Translations under genes and position numbers: made by a program
Assembly: GCF_012272825.1 (NCBI RefSeq)
Contig: NZ_JAAWWS010000168.1
Coordinates: forward strand, 1 to 64,000
Reading direction: 5' to 3'
DNA length: 64,000 bases
From: Wenzhouxiangella sp. XN79A
GTDB taxonomy: Bacteria > Pseudomonadota > Gammaproteobacteria > Xanthomonadales > Wenzhouxiangellaceae
Shown: positions 1 through 7,299 of the stretch, in pieces
Layout of the letters: each line of letters starts with the position of its first letter
Position numbering within the stretch: position 1 is the stretch's first letter
The notes under the pieces: generated by a model
What the model saw: only the letters and a program-made list of their open reading frames with translations
Databases searched by the model: none
Told to the model about the DNA's origin: nothing

Positions 1-277
1 AGCGGCCTCCAACAGTCGGGGCGTTGTTCCGGGTGCTCATCAAAGCCACCACCTGTTGGAGGGCGCTTGCGCGCGAAGAGCAAGGTCAGATCGCGGAAAG
101 GGGCGGCTCAGGCCTTCGCCCGCTCCATCGCACCCTTGGCGGGACGAGGTGCAATCGTGGCTGAGAAACGTGCGTAATCAGGAAGACGATTGGTGAATGA
201 CCGACTGATTCAGTGGACCGCAAACGTCGTCCGCCGCCGTTTATCTCATCGACAGTGAACGTGGTTCGCTTCTGCTT

Positions 278-456
278 TTCCCATCTGTGTTCATCCGTGT
301 TCATCTGTGGACAAACAGCCTTTACAAGAAACGGCCCGCAAGAGCGAGCCGTTTCCCGGAGTCCGACGAAGCCGCGCTTCAGCGCTGTTCTTTCAGGCCT
401 TCATCCGCGTCCATCTGCGGTAAAAGCCGTTGCCTTTCCCACGTGCGTCCACCCGC
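278..456. repeat. Three diverged copies of a short CAGATG/CGGATG repeat
   Basis: Read on the minus strand, the segments at 281-312, 400-421 and 435-456 are versions of one repeat. The most A-rich copy contains CCACAGATGAACACGGATG. The copy at 400-421 matches over 22 positions with 4 differences, and the copy at 435-456 matches with about 6. Nearly all differences are G for A. Similar CAGATG/CGGATG strings occur between genes in many bacterial genomes (my recollection). No function is known to me. Confidence 0.6.
328..355 (-). terminator. Possible hairpin terminator of pckG
   Basis: GAAACGGC (328-335) and GCCGTTTC (348-355) form a perfect 8-bp stem with a 12-nt loop, about 110 nt past the pckG stop. 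On the minus strand the sequence after the stem is TTGTAAAGG, not a clear T-run, so intrinsic termination is only a possibility. Confidence 0.3.
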
Positions 457-465
457 GGCCACGGA

Positions 466-2214
466 TCAGCCGATCTCGTGGCGCATGCGGTGCAGTTCGT
501 CGACCAGCGCCTTCGGGGTGCGGGGCGAGTACTTCGCCAGGTGCTTCTCGACGTCCTCGAGCTCGTGCTTCCAGCCCGGCAGGTCGACTTCCAGCAGCGT
601 GTCCATGTCCGGTGTGGCGTTCAGGCCGTCGGTGGAAATGGCGTCGGGCTGCGGCAGGCGGCCGACCGGGGTGTCGACGGCCTCGGCATCGCCGGCGCAG
701 CGCTTCAGGATCCACTCCAGCACGCGCAGGTTCTCGCCGAAGCCCGGCCAGATGAACTTGCCGTCCTGGTCGCGGCGGAACCAGTTGACCTGGAAGATCT
801 TCGGTGGATGCTCGAGCTTTTCGCCGACGTTCAGCCAGTGGGCCCAGTAGTCGCCGAAGTTGTAGCCGCAGAACGGTTTCATGGCCATCGGGTCGCGGCG
901 CACGACGCCGACCTTGCCGGTGGCCGCAGCGGTGGTTTCCGAGGCCATGGCCGCGCCGAGGAAGGTGCCGTGGGTCCAGTCGCGGGCCTCCATGACCAGC
1001 GGCGCCAGGGTGGCGCGGCGGCCGCCGAAGATGATCGCGTCGATCGGCACGCCCTTCGGGTTCTCGGCCTCGTCGGTGTAGCTCGGACACTGGGTCATCG
1101 ACACGGTGAAGCGCGAGTTCGGGTGCGCGGCTCTGGCGCCCGTGGTCGGGTCGAACTTGTTGCCCTTCCAGTCCAGCGCGGGAATCCGGTCGTCAAGGTC
1201 TTCCCACCACGGCTCGTTGGTGTCGGTCACGGCCACGTTGGTGAAGATCGCATCGTGATCGAGCATCGCCAGTGCGTTCGGGTTGGTCCTGGTCGACGTA
1301 CCCGGCGCGACGCCGAAGTAGCCGGCCTCGGGATTGATGGCGTACAGGCGGCCGTCTTCGCCCGGGTGCAGCCAGCAGATGTCGTCGCCGACGGTGTGGA
1401 CCTTCCAGCCGGCCGAGCGATACGGCTCGGGCGGGATCAGCATGGCCAGGTTGGTCTTGCCGCAGGCCGACGGGAAGGCGGCGGCCACGTAGCGGGTCTC
1501 GCCTTGCGGGTTCTCGATGCCGACGATCAGCATGTGCTCGGCCAGCCAGCCCTCGTTGCGGGCCTGGTGGCTGGCGATGCGCAGGGCGTGGCACTTCTTG
1601 CCGAGCAGCGCGTTGCCGCCGTAGCCGGAACCGTAGCTCTGGATCTGGAGCTCTTCCGGGAAGTGCATGATGAAGCGGCGATCCGGATCGAGCTCGCCGG
1701 TGGAGTGCAGACCGCGAACGAAGCTGCCTTCCTGCTCGATGCGGGCCAGTGCGTCGGCGCCCATCCGGGTCATCTTGCGCATGTTGGCCACGACGTAGGC
1801 GCTGTCGGTGATCTCGACGCCCAGCCGGGCGAACGGCGAGTCGATCGGGCCCATGCAGTACGGGATGACGTACAGGGTCCGGCCTTCCATGCAGCCACGG
1901 AACAGCGCGTCCATCTTCCGATGGGCGTCGTCGGGACTCATCCAGTGGTTGTTCGGTCCGGCGTCCTCTTCGCGCGTGGTGCACACGAAGGTCAGGTGTT
2001 CGACGCGCGCGACGTCGTGCGGATCGGAACGGTGCAGGTAGCACTCGGGGTGCGTGGCCTGGTTCAACTCGATCAGGTCGCCGGTGTCGAGCATGCCGTT
2101 GATCATCCCGGCATTCTCCTCGGCGCTGCCGGTGCACCAGTGGATCCGTTCCGGGCGGGTGAGTGCGGCTACTGAATCGACCCATTCGGCCAGGGCGGTG
2201 AGGCTCGTCGTCAT
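466..2214 (-). CDS. pckG: Phosphoenolpyruvate carboxykinase (GTP)
   Basis: A 582-residue cytosolic enzyme that interconverts oxaloacetate plus GTP with phosphoenolpyruvate, CO2 and GDP, the entry step of gluconeogenesis. The length fits the GTP-type family, which runs about 590-620 residues. The kinase P-loop FPSACGKTN lies at residues 247-255, following the substrate-binding stretch YGSGYGGNALLGKKCHALR near 194-212. The ATG at 2214 is preceded by GGAAG at a suitable distance. It overlaps by ATGA the stop of a 24-codon ORF that itself overlaps the phosphofructokinase stop, so phosphofructokinase, the small ORF and pckG look co-transcribed. Pairing a reversible PPi-type phosphofructokinase with PEP carboxykinase suits flux in the gluconeogenic direction. 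Family assignment is certain; coupling is inferred from spacing. Confidence 0.97.
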   Translation of the reverse strand: MTTSLTALAEWVDSVAALTRPERIHWCTGSAEENAGMINGMLDTGDLIELNQATHPECYLHRSDPHDVARVEHLTFVCTTREEDAGPNNHWMSPDDAHRKMDALFRGCMEGRTLYVIPYCMGPIDSPFARLGVEITDSAYVVANMRKMTRMGADALARIEQEGSFVRGLHSTGELDPDRRFIMHFPEELQIQSYGSGYGGNALLGKKCHALRIASHQARNEGWLAEHMLIVGIENPQGETRYVAAAFPSACGKTNLAMLIPPEPYRSAGWKVHTVGDDICWLHPGEDGRLYAINPEAGYFGVAPGTSTRTNPNALAMLDHDAIFTNVAVTDTNEPWWEDLDDRIPALDWKGNKFDPTTGARAAHPNSRFTVSMTQCPSYTDEAENPKGVPIDAIIFGGRRATLAPLVMEARDWTHGTFLGAAMASETTAAATGKVGVVRRDPMAMKPFCGYNFGDYWAHWLNVGEKLEHPPKIFQVNWFRRDQDGKFIWPGFGENLRVLEWILKRCAGDAEAVDTPVGRLPQPDAISTDGLNATPDMDTLLEVDLPGWKHELEDVEKHLAKYSPRTPKALVDELHRMRHEIG

Positions 2215-2285
2215 TCGATCTTCCAGAGGGTGTGGGTTTCGTTGGCGTTGACGGGGCCCGGCACGGCCCCCTTGTTCGAACTCAT
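2211..2285 (-). CDS. Possible 24-residue small protein between pfp and pckG
   Basis: An ATG at 2285 overlaps the phosphofructokinase stop codon as ATGA. The frame runs 24 codons and ends in TGA (2211-2213), which overlaps the pckG start as ATGA. It therefore fills the intergenic gap exactly. About 20 of 23 codons after the ATG end in G or C, like the flanking genes. The peptide begins MSSNKGAVPG and ends THTLWKIE. I recognise no family. No strong ribosome site precedes it, so it would rely on coupling from the upstream gene. It could be a real small protein, a leader that couples pckG translation, or chance. Confidence 0.4.
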   Translation of the reverse strand: MSSNKGAVPGPVNANETHTLWKIE

Positions 2286-3547
2286 GCCGGGCGGAACCCG
2301 GCCAGCTTTCCGGGCACCGTTTCCAGCGCAGGCCGGAAGTAGTCGGGCCGGCCGTGCCCGTCGTAGGGCGGATAGTCCTCGCCGCGGATCAGCGGCTCGA
2401 GGTAGCGCCGCGCCTTGTCGGTAATGCCGAAGCCGTCGTCGGCAATGTAGTCCGACGGCAGGGTCTTTTCGTGATTGGCGATGTCGGCCAGCGGCGCACT
2501 GACGATGTCCCAGTCATACGGGTCGTCGGCGATGCGACGGATCACCGGCATCACGCCGCTCTGACCGGCGCGGGCGAACTCCACCGCGGCCCGGCCGACG
2601 GCGCGAGCCTGGGCCACGTCGGTGGCCGAGGCGATGTGCCGGGCCGAGCGCTGCAGGTAGTCGCTGACCGCCCAGTGGACCTTGTGGCCGAGGTCGGACT
2701 CGACGATGTCGGCCACCACCGGGGCGACGCCGCCGAGCTGCTTGTGGCCGAAGGCGTCGGTGCTGCCGGCATCGGCCAGGAAGGTGCCCGCCGCGTCGCG
2801 CGCGCCTTCCGAGACGACCACCGAGCAGTACCCGTGCTCGCGCACGGACCGTTCGACCGCCGCGCAGAAGGTCTCGCGATCGAACGGCACTTCCGGAAAC
2901 AGGATGATCTGCGGCGGGTCGCCGTCGCCGCGCTGGGCCAGCCCGGCCGCGGCGGCGATCCAGCCGGCGTGCCGGCCCATGACCTCGAGAATGAAGACCT
3001 TCGTGGAGCTGGAGGCCATCGACATCACGTCGAGGCTGGCCTCGAGGATGGACACCGACACGTACTTGGCCACCGAGCCGAAGCCGGGGCAGTTGTCGGT
3101 CACCGCCAGGTCGTTGTCGATGGTCTTGGGCACGCCGAGCGCGCGCAGCGGATACCCGAACTGCTCGGCCATCCGCGCGACCTTGTGCGCGGTGTCGGCC
3201 GAGTCATTGCCGCCGTTGTAGAGGAAGGTGCCGATGTCGTGCGCATCGAACACCTCGATCAGCCGCTCGTACTCGCGCCGGCTTTCGTCCAGCGATTTCA
3301 GCTTGTAGCGGCACGAGCCGAACACCCCGCCGGGGGTGTGGGCCAGGGCGACGAGGTCGTCTGCGGAGAATGCGGCGGTGTCGATCAGCCGCTCCTCCAG
3401 CGCCCCGATGATGCCGTCGGCGGCGCCGAACACGGTGCCGAAATCGTCCGGAAAGCCGCGCGCGGTCTCGATCACCGCCGCGGCGGTGGCGTTGATGACC
3501 GGCGTGACGCCGCCCGACTGCGCGTAGAGGATGTTGTTCCGGGGCAT
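2282..3547 (-). CDS. pfp: 6-phosphofructokinase, pyrophosphate-dependent type
   Basis: A 421-residue phosphofructokinase that phosphorylates fructose 6-phosphate, or dephosphorylates the bisphosphate reversibly, with PPi as the likely donor. PKTIDND appears where ATP enzymes have PGTIDGD or a similar motif, and GGNDS has an aspartate where ATP enzymes carry glycine; both are hallmarks of the PPi type. MGRHAGWIAA is the conserved substrate-site motif. The first residue of the GGDD loop is Asn instead of Asp, a small oddity. I chose the ATG at 3547, just before PRNNILYAQSGG, the usual N-terminus. An in-frame TTG at 3580 would add 11 residues. The 3' end overlaps the 24-codon ORF leading into pckG. 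Confidence 0.93.
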   Translation of the reverse strand: MPRNNILYAQSGGVTPVINATAAAVIETARGFPDDFGTVFGAADGIIGALEERLIDTAAFSADDLVALAHTPGGVFGSCRYKLKSLDESRREYERLIEVFDAHDIGTFLYNGGNDSADTAHKVARMAEQFGYPLRALGVPKTIDNDLAVTDNCPGFGSVAKYVSVSILEASLDVMSMASSSTKVFILEVMGRHAGWIAAAAGLAQRGDGDPPQIILFPEVPFDRETFCAAVERSVREHGYCSVVVSEGARDAAGTFLADAGSTDAFGHKQLGGVAPVVADIVESDLGHKVHWAVSDYLQRSARHIASATDVAQARAVGRAAVEFARAGQSGVMPVIRRIADDPYDWDIVSAPLADIANHEKTLPSDYIADDGFGITDKARRYLEPLIRGEDYPPYDGHGRPDYFRPALETVPGKLAGFRPA

Positions 3548-3687
3548 GATCCGCCGCTGCTGGAATCGCTTGATCGGCAAGGATAATCGAAATCGGGGGC
3601 CCGTTTCCCGCCCCGTTCCCCGACCCGTTCCTGCGCGCGGCCGGACCGACCGGCGCGAATCGCCGGCGCCGGAAGGGCTTCGGGCAT

Positions 3688-3716
3688 TTGACAGGCCGAC
3701 GGGGGCGGGCTACCTT
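3688..3716 (+). promoter_or_regulatory. Sigma-70 promoter of adk
   Basis: The -35 box TTGACA (3688-3693) is a perfect consensus. A 17-bp spacer separates it from TACCTT (3711-3716), a typical -10 box for GC-rich DNA. Transcription would start near 3723, leaving a leader of about 30 nt before the adk ATG at 3752. Confidence 0.7.
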
Positions 3717-3751
3717 TGACCGCTTGTCCCGCACACCGTAAGCTCAGACCG

Positions 3752-4318
3752 ATGCGCATCGTACTTCTCGGCCCTCCGGGCTCCGGAAAGGGGACCCAGG
3801 CGGCCCTCCTTCACGAACGGCTCGACCTGGCCCACATTTCCACCGGCGCGCTGCTGCGCGACGCGGTCGATCAACAGACCGAACTCGGCCAGCAGGCCCA
3901 GCGCTACATGGACGCCGGCAACCTGGTTCCCGACGACCTGATGCTGGGCCTGATCGAGGAACGCCTCGGCCAGCCCGATGTGGCCAACGGCTTCATTCTC
4001 GACGGCTACCCGCGCAACCTGGCCCAGGCCGAGGCGCTGGACGCGGTGCTCGAGCGGATCGGCCAACCGGTCGACGTCGCCATCTCGGTGACCGTCAACG
4101 AGCAGGAAATCGTCGACCGGCTCAGCAAGCGTGCGATCGAGGAAGGCCGCTCCGACGACACCGAAGAGGTCATCCGCAATCGCCTGCGCGTCTATGCCGA
4201 GCAGACCGCGCCGGTGGCCGGCCACTACGCCGCGCGCGGCCAGCTGCGCGAGATCGACGGCATGGGCGCGATCGACGACGTCCAGCAGCGCCTGCTGGAT
4301 GCGCTGCAGGCCGGCTGA
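3752..4318 (+). CDS. adk: Adenylate kinase (short form)
   Basis: A 188-residue cytosolic enzyme catalysing ATP + AMP = 2 ADP. The P-loop GPPGSGKGTQ is at residues 7-16, the nucleotide-binding FILDGYPRN at 81-89, and the LID region (about 125-145, with SKRAIEEGRSDDT) is the short type without zinc cysteines, so it belongs to the short-lid class. I chose the ATG at 3752 because MRIVLLGPPG is the canonical N-terminus; the frame stays open upstream to a TTG at 3716, which would lie inside the -10 box. A strong promoter sits 36 bp upstream. Its 3' end is 4 bp from the convergent TusA-like gene. Confidence 0.97.
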   Translation: MRIVLLGPPGSGKGTQAALLHERLDLAHISTGALLRDAVDQQTELGQQAQRYMDAGNLVPDDLMLGLIEERLGQPDVANGFILDGYPRNLAQAEALDAVLERIGQPVDVAISVTVNEQEIVDRLSKRAIEEGRSDDTEEVIRNRLRVYAEQTAPVAGHYAARGQLREIDGMGAIDDVQQRLLDALQAG

Positions 4319-4322
4319 ATCG

Positions 4323-4616
4323 TCAGTCCGGTGCCGGACCCGACCCGGCACGCCTGCGGATTCGGGTGACCCGGACCTCGCCGCGCTGGCGGCTGGCTTC
4401 CAGCACGTGACCGGTGCGGTCGCAGAACACCTGGAAATCGAGCTCGGCCATCGGGTCATCGGTCAGGATCTCCAGCCGCTCGCCGGCCGCCATCCGCGCC
4501 AGGCACGCGCGGGCGCGCAGCACCGGCTCCGGACAGATCAGCCCGGTCGCGTCCAGCCGCCGGTCGCAGGCTCGCCCGTCGTCGGCCCCGGCACCGCGAA
4601 CTTCGGAATCGTCCAT
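4323..4616 (-). CDS. TusA/SirA-family sulfur carrier protein
   Basis: A 97-residue protein of the TusA fold. The family signature is the LICPEPV stretch with the sulfur-carrying cysteine at residue 28, followed by LTDDPMAELDFQVFCDRTGH, where an Asp-Asp and a second cysteine (residue 65) are typical of TusA-like proteins. Such proteins accept persulfide sulfur from cysteine desulfurases for tRNA thiolation, molybdenum cofactor or other routes. Without sulfur genes beside it I cannot tell which. The first 20 residues are polar and variable. The start at 4616 is the only ATG near the conserved domain. The gene is convergent with adk and divergent from the membrane-protein/mpl operon. Confidence 0.85.
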   Translation of the reverse strand: MDDSEVRGAGADDGRACDRRLDATGLICPEPVLRARACLARMAAGERLEILTDDPMAELDFQVFCDRTGHVLEASRQRGEVRVTRIRRRAGSGPAPD

Positions 4617-4689
4617 TGCCCTATTCTGCCCTGTCGAGAGCCCCATCGATGACCGCTTGCCCGGTTCGCCCTTCCCAACCGGTCCGATC

Positions 4690-5184
4690 ATGAAGGCCTG
4701 GCTGGAACGGATCGTCCAGGTCGCGCTGCTGCGCGCCGGCCCGCAGGACCTGCCCGGCGGCTCGGCCCCGCTGATCGCCGCGCTGCTGATGTGGTGGTTG
4801 CTGGTCGCGCCGATGCTGCTGCTGGCGCCCGAGCCGCTGCCGTTCTTCGACGCGCTGCTGACCTTCTCGATCCAGCTGGCGCTGATCCACCTGGTGCTGC
4901 TGGTCAACCGACGGCCACAGCGTTTCGCGCAATCGGCCCAGGCGCTGTTCGGCACCGGTGCGCTGATCGGCCTGCTGAACCTGCCGCTGTGGCTGGCGCC
5001 CGGCCCGCCGATCCCGGCGCCGCTGGTGCTGCTGGCGCTGACCGGCCTGTGCTGGAGCCTGGCCGTGGACGGCCACGTCTGGCGGCACTCGCTGGAGCTG
5101 CCGTACGCCGGCGGCCTGGCCGTGGCTGTGCTAGTTTTCCTGCTCCAGATCGTCACCCTGCAAGCCATCGGACTCGGCGCATGA
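4690..5184 (+). CDS. Four-helix membrane protein of unknown function
   Basis: A 164-residue integral membrane protein with about four hydrophobic segments (roughly residues 27-47, 52-68, 83-105 and 107-160, the last holding two). I do not recognise the family. Its stop TGA overlaps the mpl ATG as ATGA, so it is the first gene of a coupled run with mpl and the LON-domain gene. I chose the ATG at 4690; no other in-frame ATG lies between 4414 and this point. A membrane protein coupled to a peptidoglycan-recycling ligase suggests an envelope role, but that is inference from position only. Confidence 0.75.
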   Translation: MKAWLERIVQVALLRAGPQDLPGGSAPLIAALLMWWLLVAPMLLLAPEPLPFFDALLTFSIQLALIHLVLLVNRRPQRFAQSAQALFGTGALIGLLNLPLWLAPGPPIPAPLVLLALTGLCWSLAVDGHVWRHSLELPYAGGLAVAVLVFLLQIVTLQAIGLGA

Positions 5185-6548
5185 AACTTCACATCCTCGG
5201 CATCTGCGGCACCTTCATGGGCGGCATCGCGGCGCTGGCACGCGACGACGGTCACGAAGTCTCCGGCCAGGACGCCAACGTCTACCCGCCGATGAGCACC
5301 CAGCTCGAGGCGCTGGGCATCGAGCTGCACGAGGGTTACTCGGCCGAGGCCGTGCCGGACGATGTCGATCGGGTGATCATCGGCAACGCGCTGAGCCGCG
5401 GCAACCCGGCCATCGAGCACGTCCTGAACCGGCGGATGGACTACACCTCCGGGCCGCGCTGGCTGGGCGACAACTACCTGGCCCGGCGCCGGGTGCTGGC
5501 GGTGGCCGGCACCCACGGCAAGACCACCACCTCGAGCATGCTGGCCTGGATTCTCGACCGGGCCGGTCTCGAACCGGGTTTCCTGATCGGCGGCATCCCG
5601 AACAACTTCGGCATCTCGGCCCGCGCCGGCGGCGAGTGGTTCGTGGTCGAGGCCGACGAGTACGACACCGCGTTCTTCGACAAGCGCGCCAAGTTCGTCC
5701 ACTACCGTCCGTCGGTGGCGATCCTGAACAACCTCGAGTTCGACCACGCCGACATCTATCCGGACCTGGCCGCGATCGAGACCCAGTTCCACCACCTGCT
5801 GCGCACCGTGCCGGGCAACGGCAGCGTGATCCACAACCAGAACGATCCGGACCTCAAGCGGGTCCTGGAGCGCGGCTGCTGGAGCGATCGCGCCGGCTTC
5901 GGCCTCTTCGGCGAATGCGATGCCCAGTGGCAGGTCCGGATGGACGACCCGGCCGGCCGCCGGCTGACCCTGTTCCACGGCGGCGAATCGTTCGGCGCGA
6001 TCGAGTGGACGCAGACCGGTCGCCACAACGCGCTCAACGCGATCGCTGCCACGGCGGCTGCGGCGGCGGCCGGCGTCGACCCGGCCGCATCGGTCGAGGC
6101 GCTGGCCGACTTCCAGGGCGTGAAGCGACGGATGGAGTTTCTCGGCGAAGTCGGCGGTGTGCGCGTCTACGACGACTTCGCCCACCACCCCACCGCGATC
6201 CGGCTGACCCTGGAGGGGCTGCGCCGCTCGATCGGCTCGGCGCGCCTGCTGGTGGCGCTGGAACCGGCCAGCAACACCATGCGCGAGGGTCACCACCTCG
6301 ACCAGCTGGCGCCGGCGCTGGCCGCCGCCGATTACGTCGCGATGTACTCGTCCGACACCCTGGACTGGGACCCCGGCGAGGTGTTCGACAAACTGCAGGC
6401 CGACGGCCGGTTCCGCAGCCAGATCCCGAACCTGGTCGCCGACCTGCGCGACTACGCCCGCCCGGGCGACCACCTGGTGTTCATGAGCAATCGCGGCTTC
6501 GGCAACGTCCAGCGGATCTTCCTCGACGGCGGCGACGGACGTGGCTGA
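5181..6548 (+). CDS. mpl: UDP-N-acetylmuramate:L-alanyl-gamma-D-glutamyl-meso-diaminopimelate ligase
   Basis: A 455-residue cytosolic Mur-ligase relative that joins recycled murein tripeptide to UDP-MurNAc, returning cell-wall peptide to peptidoglycan synthesis. The N-terminal MKLHILGICGTFMGGIA is the family hallmark (GICGTFMGG separates Mpl from MurC). The ATP loop GTHGKTTT lies at residues 110-117, and YDDFAHHPTAI later in the protein is the C-terminal Mur ligase motif. The length matches the family. The ATG overlaps the upstream membrane-protein stop, and the 3' end overlaps the next gene by 8 nt, so the three genes are translationally linked. Confidence 0.96.
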   Translation: MKLHILGICGTFMGGIAALARDDGHEVSGQDANVYPPMSTQLEALGIELHEGYSAEAVPDDVDRVIIGNALSRGNPAIEHVLNRRMDYTSGPRWLGDNYLARRRVLAVAGTHGKTTTSSMLAWILDRAGLEPGFLIGGIPNNFGISARAGGEWFVVEADEYDTAFFDKRAKFVHYRPSVAILNNLEFDHADIYPDLAAIETQFHHLLRTVPGNGSVIHNQNDPDLKRVLERGCWSDRAGFGLFGECDAQWQVRMDDPAGRRLTLFHGGESFGAIEWTQTGRHNALNAIAATAAAAAAGVDPAASVEALADFQGVKRRMEFLGEVGGVRVYDDFAHHPTAIRLTLEGLRRSIGSARLLVALEPASNTMREGHHLDQLAPALAAADYVAMYSSDTLDWDPGEVFDKLQADGRFRSQIPNLVADLRDYARPGDHLVFMSNRGFGNVQRIFLDGGDGRG

Positions 6549-7170
6549 GGGGCTGGACGAACTGCCGTTGTTCCCGCTGCAGACGGTGCTGTTTCCGCGC
6601 GCACCGCTGCCGCTTCGGATCTTCGAGGCGCGCTACCTGGAAATGGTCCGCGAGTGCAGCCGCACCGGCAGCGGCTTCGGCGTGATCCTGCTCGAACCGG
6701 CCGGCGACGACCGGCCGGCCCGCCACGCCAGCATCGGGACCGAGGCGCTGATCGAGGACTTCTCGACCCTGGACGACGGCCTGCTCGGCATCCAGGCGCG
6801 CGGCCGGCGGCGGTTCCGCATCCACGGCACCTCGGCCCGCGACAACGGGCTGCTGATCGGCCAGGTGGAGTGGCTGGCCGCCGAGCCGGCGCGCTCGGTC
6901 GGGCCGGAATACGCCGCGCTGGACTCGCTCTACCGCGAGATCGTCGTGCAGGTCGCCCACGCCCAGCTGCCGGACGTCGACGGCGACAACGCCAGCCAGC
7001 TCGGCATGGCGCTGGCCAGCATCCTGCCGCTGGAGCCGCCGCAGGCCCAGGAACTGCTGGCCGTGACCGACCCGATCGAGCGCTTGCGCGCGCTGTGCTG
7101 GCTGCTGGCGCCGGATTCGGACGACGAGCCCGAAGAAGAAATCGAGCCGGAGGATTTCGACAGCACCTGA
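6541..7170 (+). CDS. LON substrate-binding (PUA-like) domain protein
   Basis: A 209-residue stand-alone version of the N-terminal domain of Lon protease. LPLFPLQTVLFPRAPLPLRI followed by FEARYLEMV is the recognised start of that domain; there is no AAA or protease domain. Such proteins are common in proteobacteria, and their role is unknown beyond presumed peptide or protein binding. The C-terminus is very acidic (about 12 Asp/Glu in the last 25 residues). The GTG start at 6541 overlaps the mpl stop by 8 nt, which decides the start. It is the last gene of the membrane protein-mpl-LON run. Confidence 0.9.
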   Translation: MAEGLDELPLFPLQTVLFPRAPLPLRIFEARYLEMVRECSRTGSGFGVILLEPAGDDRPARHASIGTEALIEDFSTLDDGLLGIQARGRRRFRIHGTSARDNGLLIGQVEWLAAEPARSVGPEYAALDSLYREIVVQVAHAQLPDVDGDNASQLGMALASILPLEPPQAQELLAVTDPIERLRALCWLLAPDSDDEPEEEIEPEDFDST

Positions 7171-7221
7171 GCCCGACCCCGACGTGCCCAGCGCCGGTAT
7201 ATTAAACTTCACTCATTCACC

Positions 7222-7265
7222 GTTTCGCGGCCCGCGCGGGGGCGCCGGAGCCTGGCTCGCGAAAC
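7222..7265. repeat. Inverted repeat in the leader of the GspE-like gene
   Basis: GTTTCGCG (7222-7229) and CGCGAAAC (7258-7265) are perfect 8-bp arms around a very GC-rich 28-nt loop. The end lies 35 nt before the GTG start at 7300, so it could form a hairpin in the leader RNA or be a protein site. A TATATT at 7198-7203 might be a -10 box, but no good -35 is visible. Confidence 0.4.
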
Positions 7266-7299
7266 CTGCTGGCAACTCGCCACGAACAAGGGGCGTCGA

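Larger units (their letters stand above)
1..465. other. Gene-free region downstream of pckG
   Basis: No convincing gene is seen on either strand; the short open frames here lack a start context and any family resemblance. The stretch holds a perfect 10-bp inverted repeat (6-15 with 53-62), a perfect 8-bp hairpin (328-335 with 348-355) and three related short repeats listed separately. It lies 3' of pckG, so the 328-355 hairpin could act in transcription termination, although no U-run follows it on the minus strand. Confidence 0.6.

Noticed and set aside
6..62. A possible integron attC site from the CTCCAAC/GTTGGAG arms
   Set aside because: The outer bases do not fit the attC core consensus, no integrase or gene cassette is present, and the repeat may be chance.
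4323..6473. A 716-codon open frame antisense to mpl
   Set aside because: Only its last 97 codons (the TusA-like gene) show family features. The rest is low-quality Arg/Val/Gln-rich sequence opposite a sure gene, an artefact of high GC.
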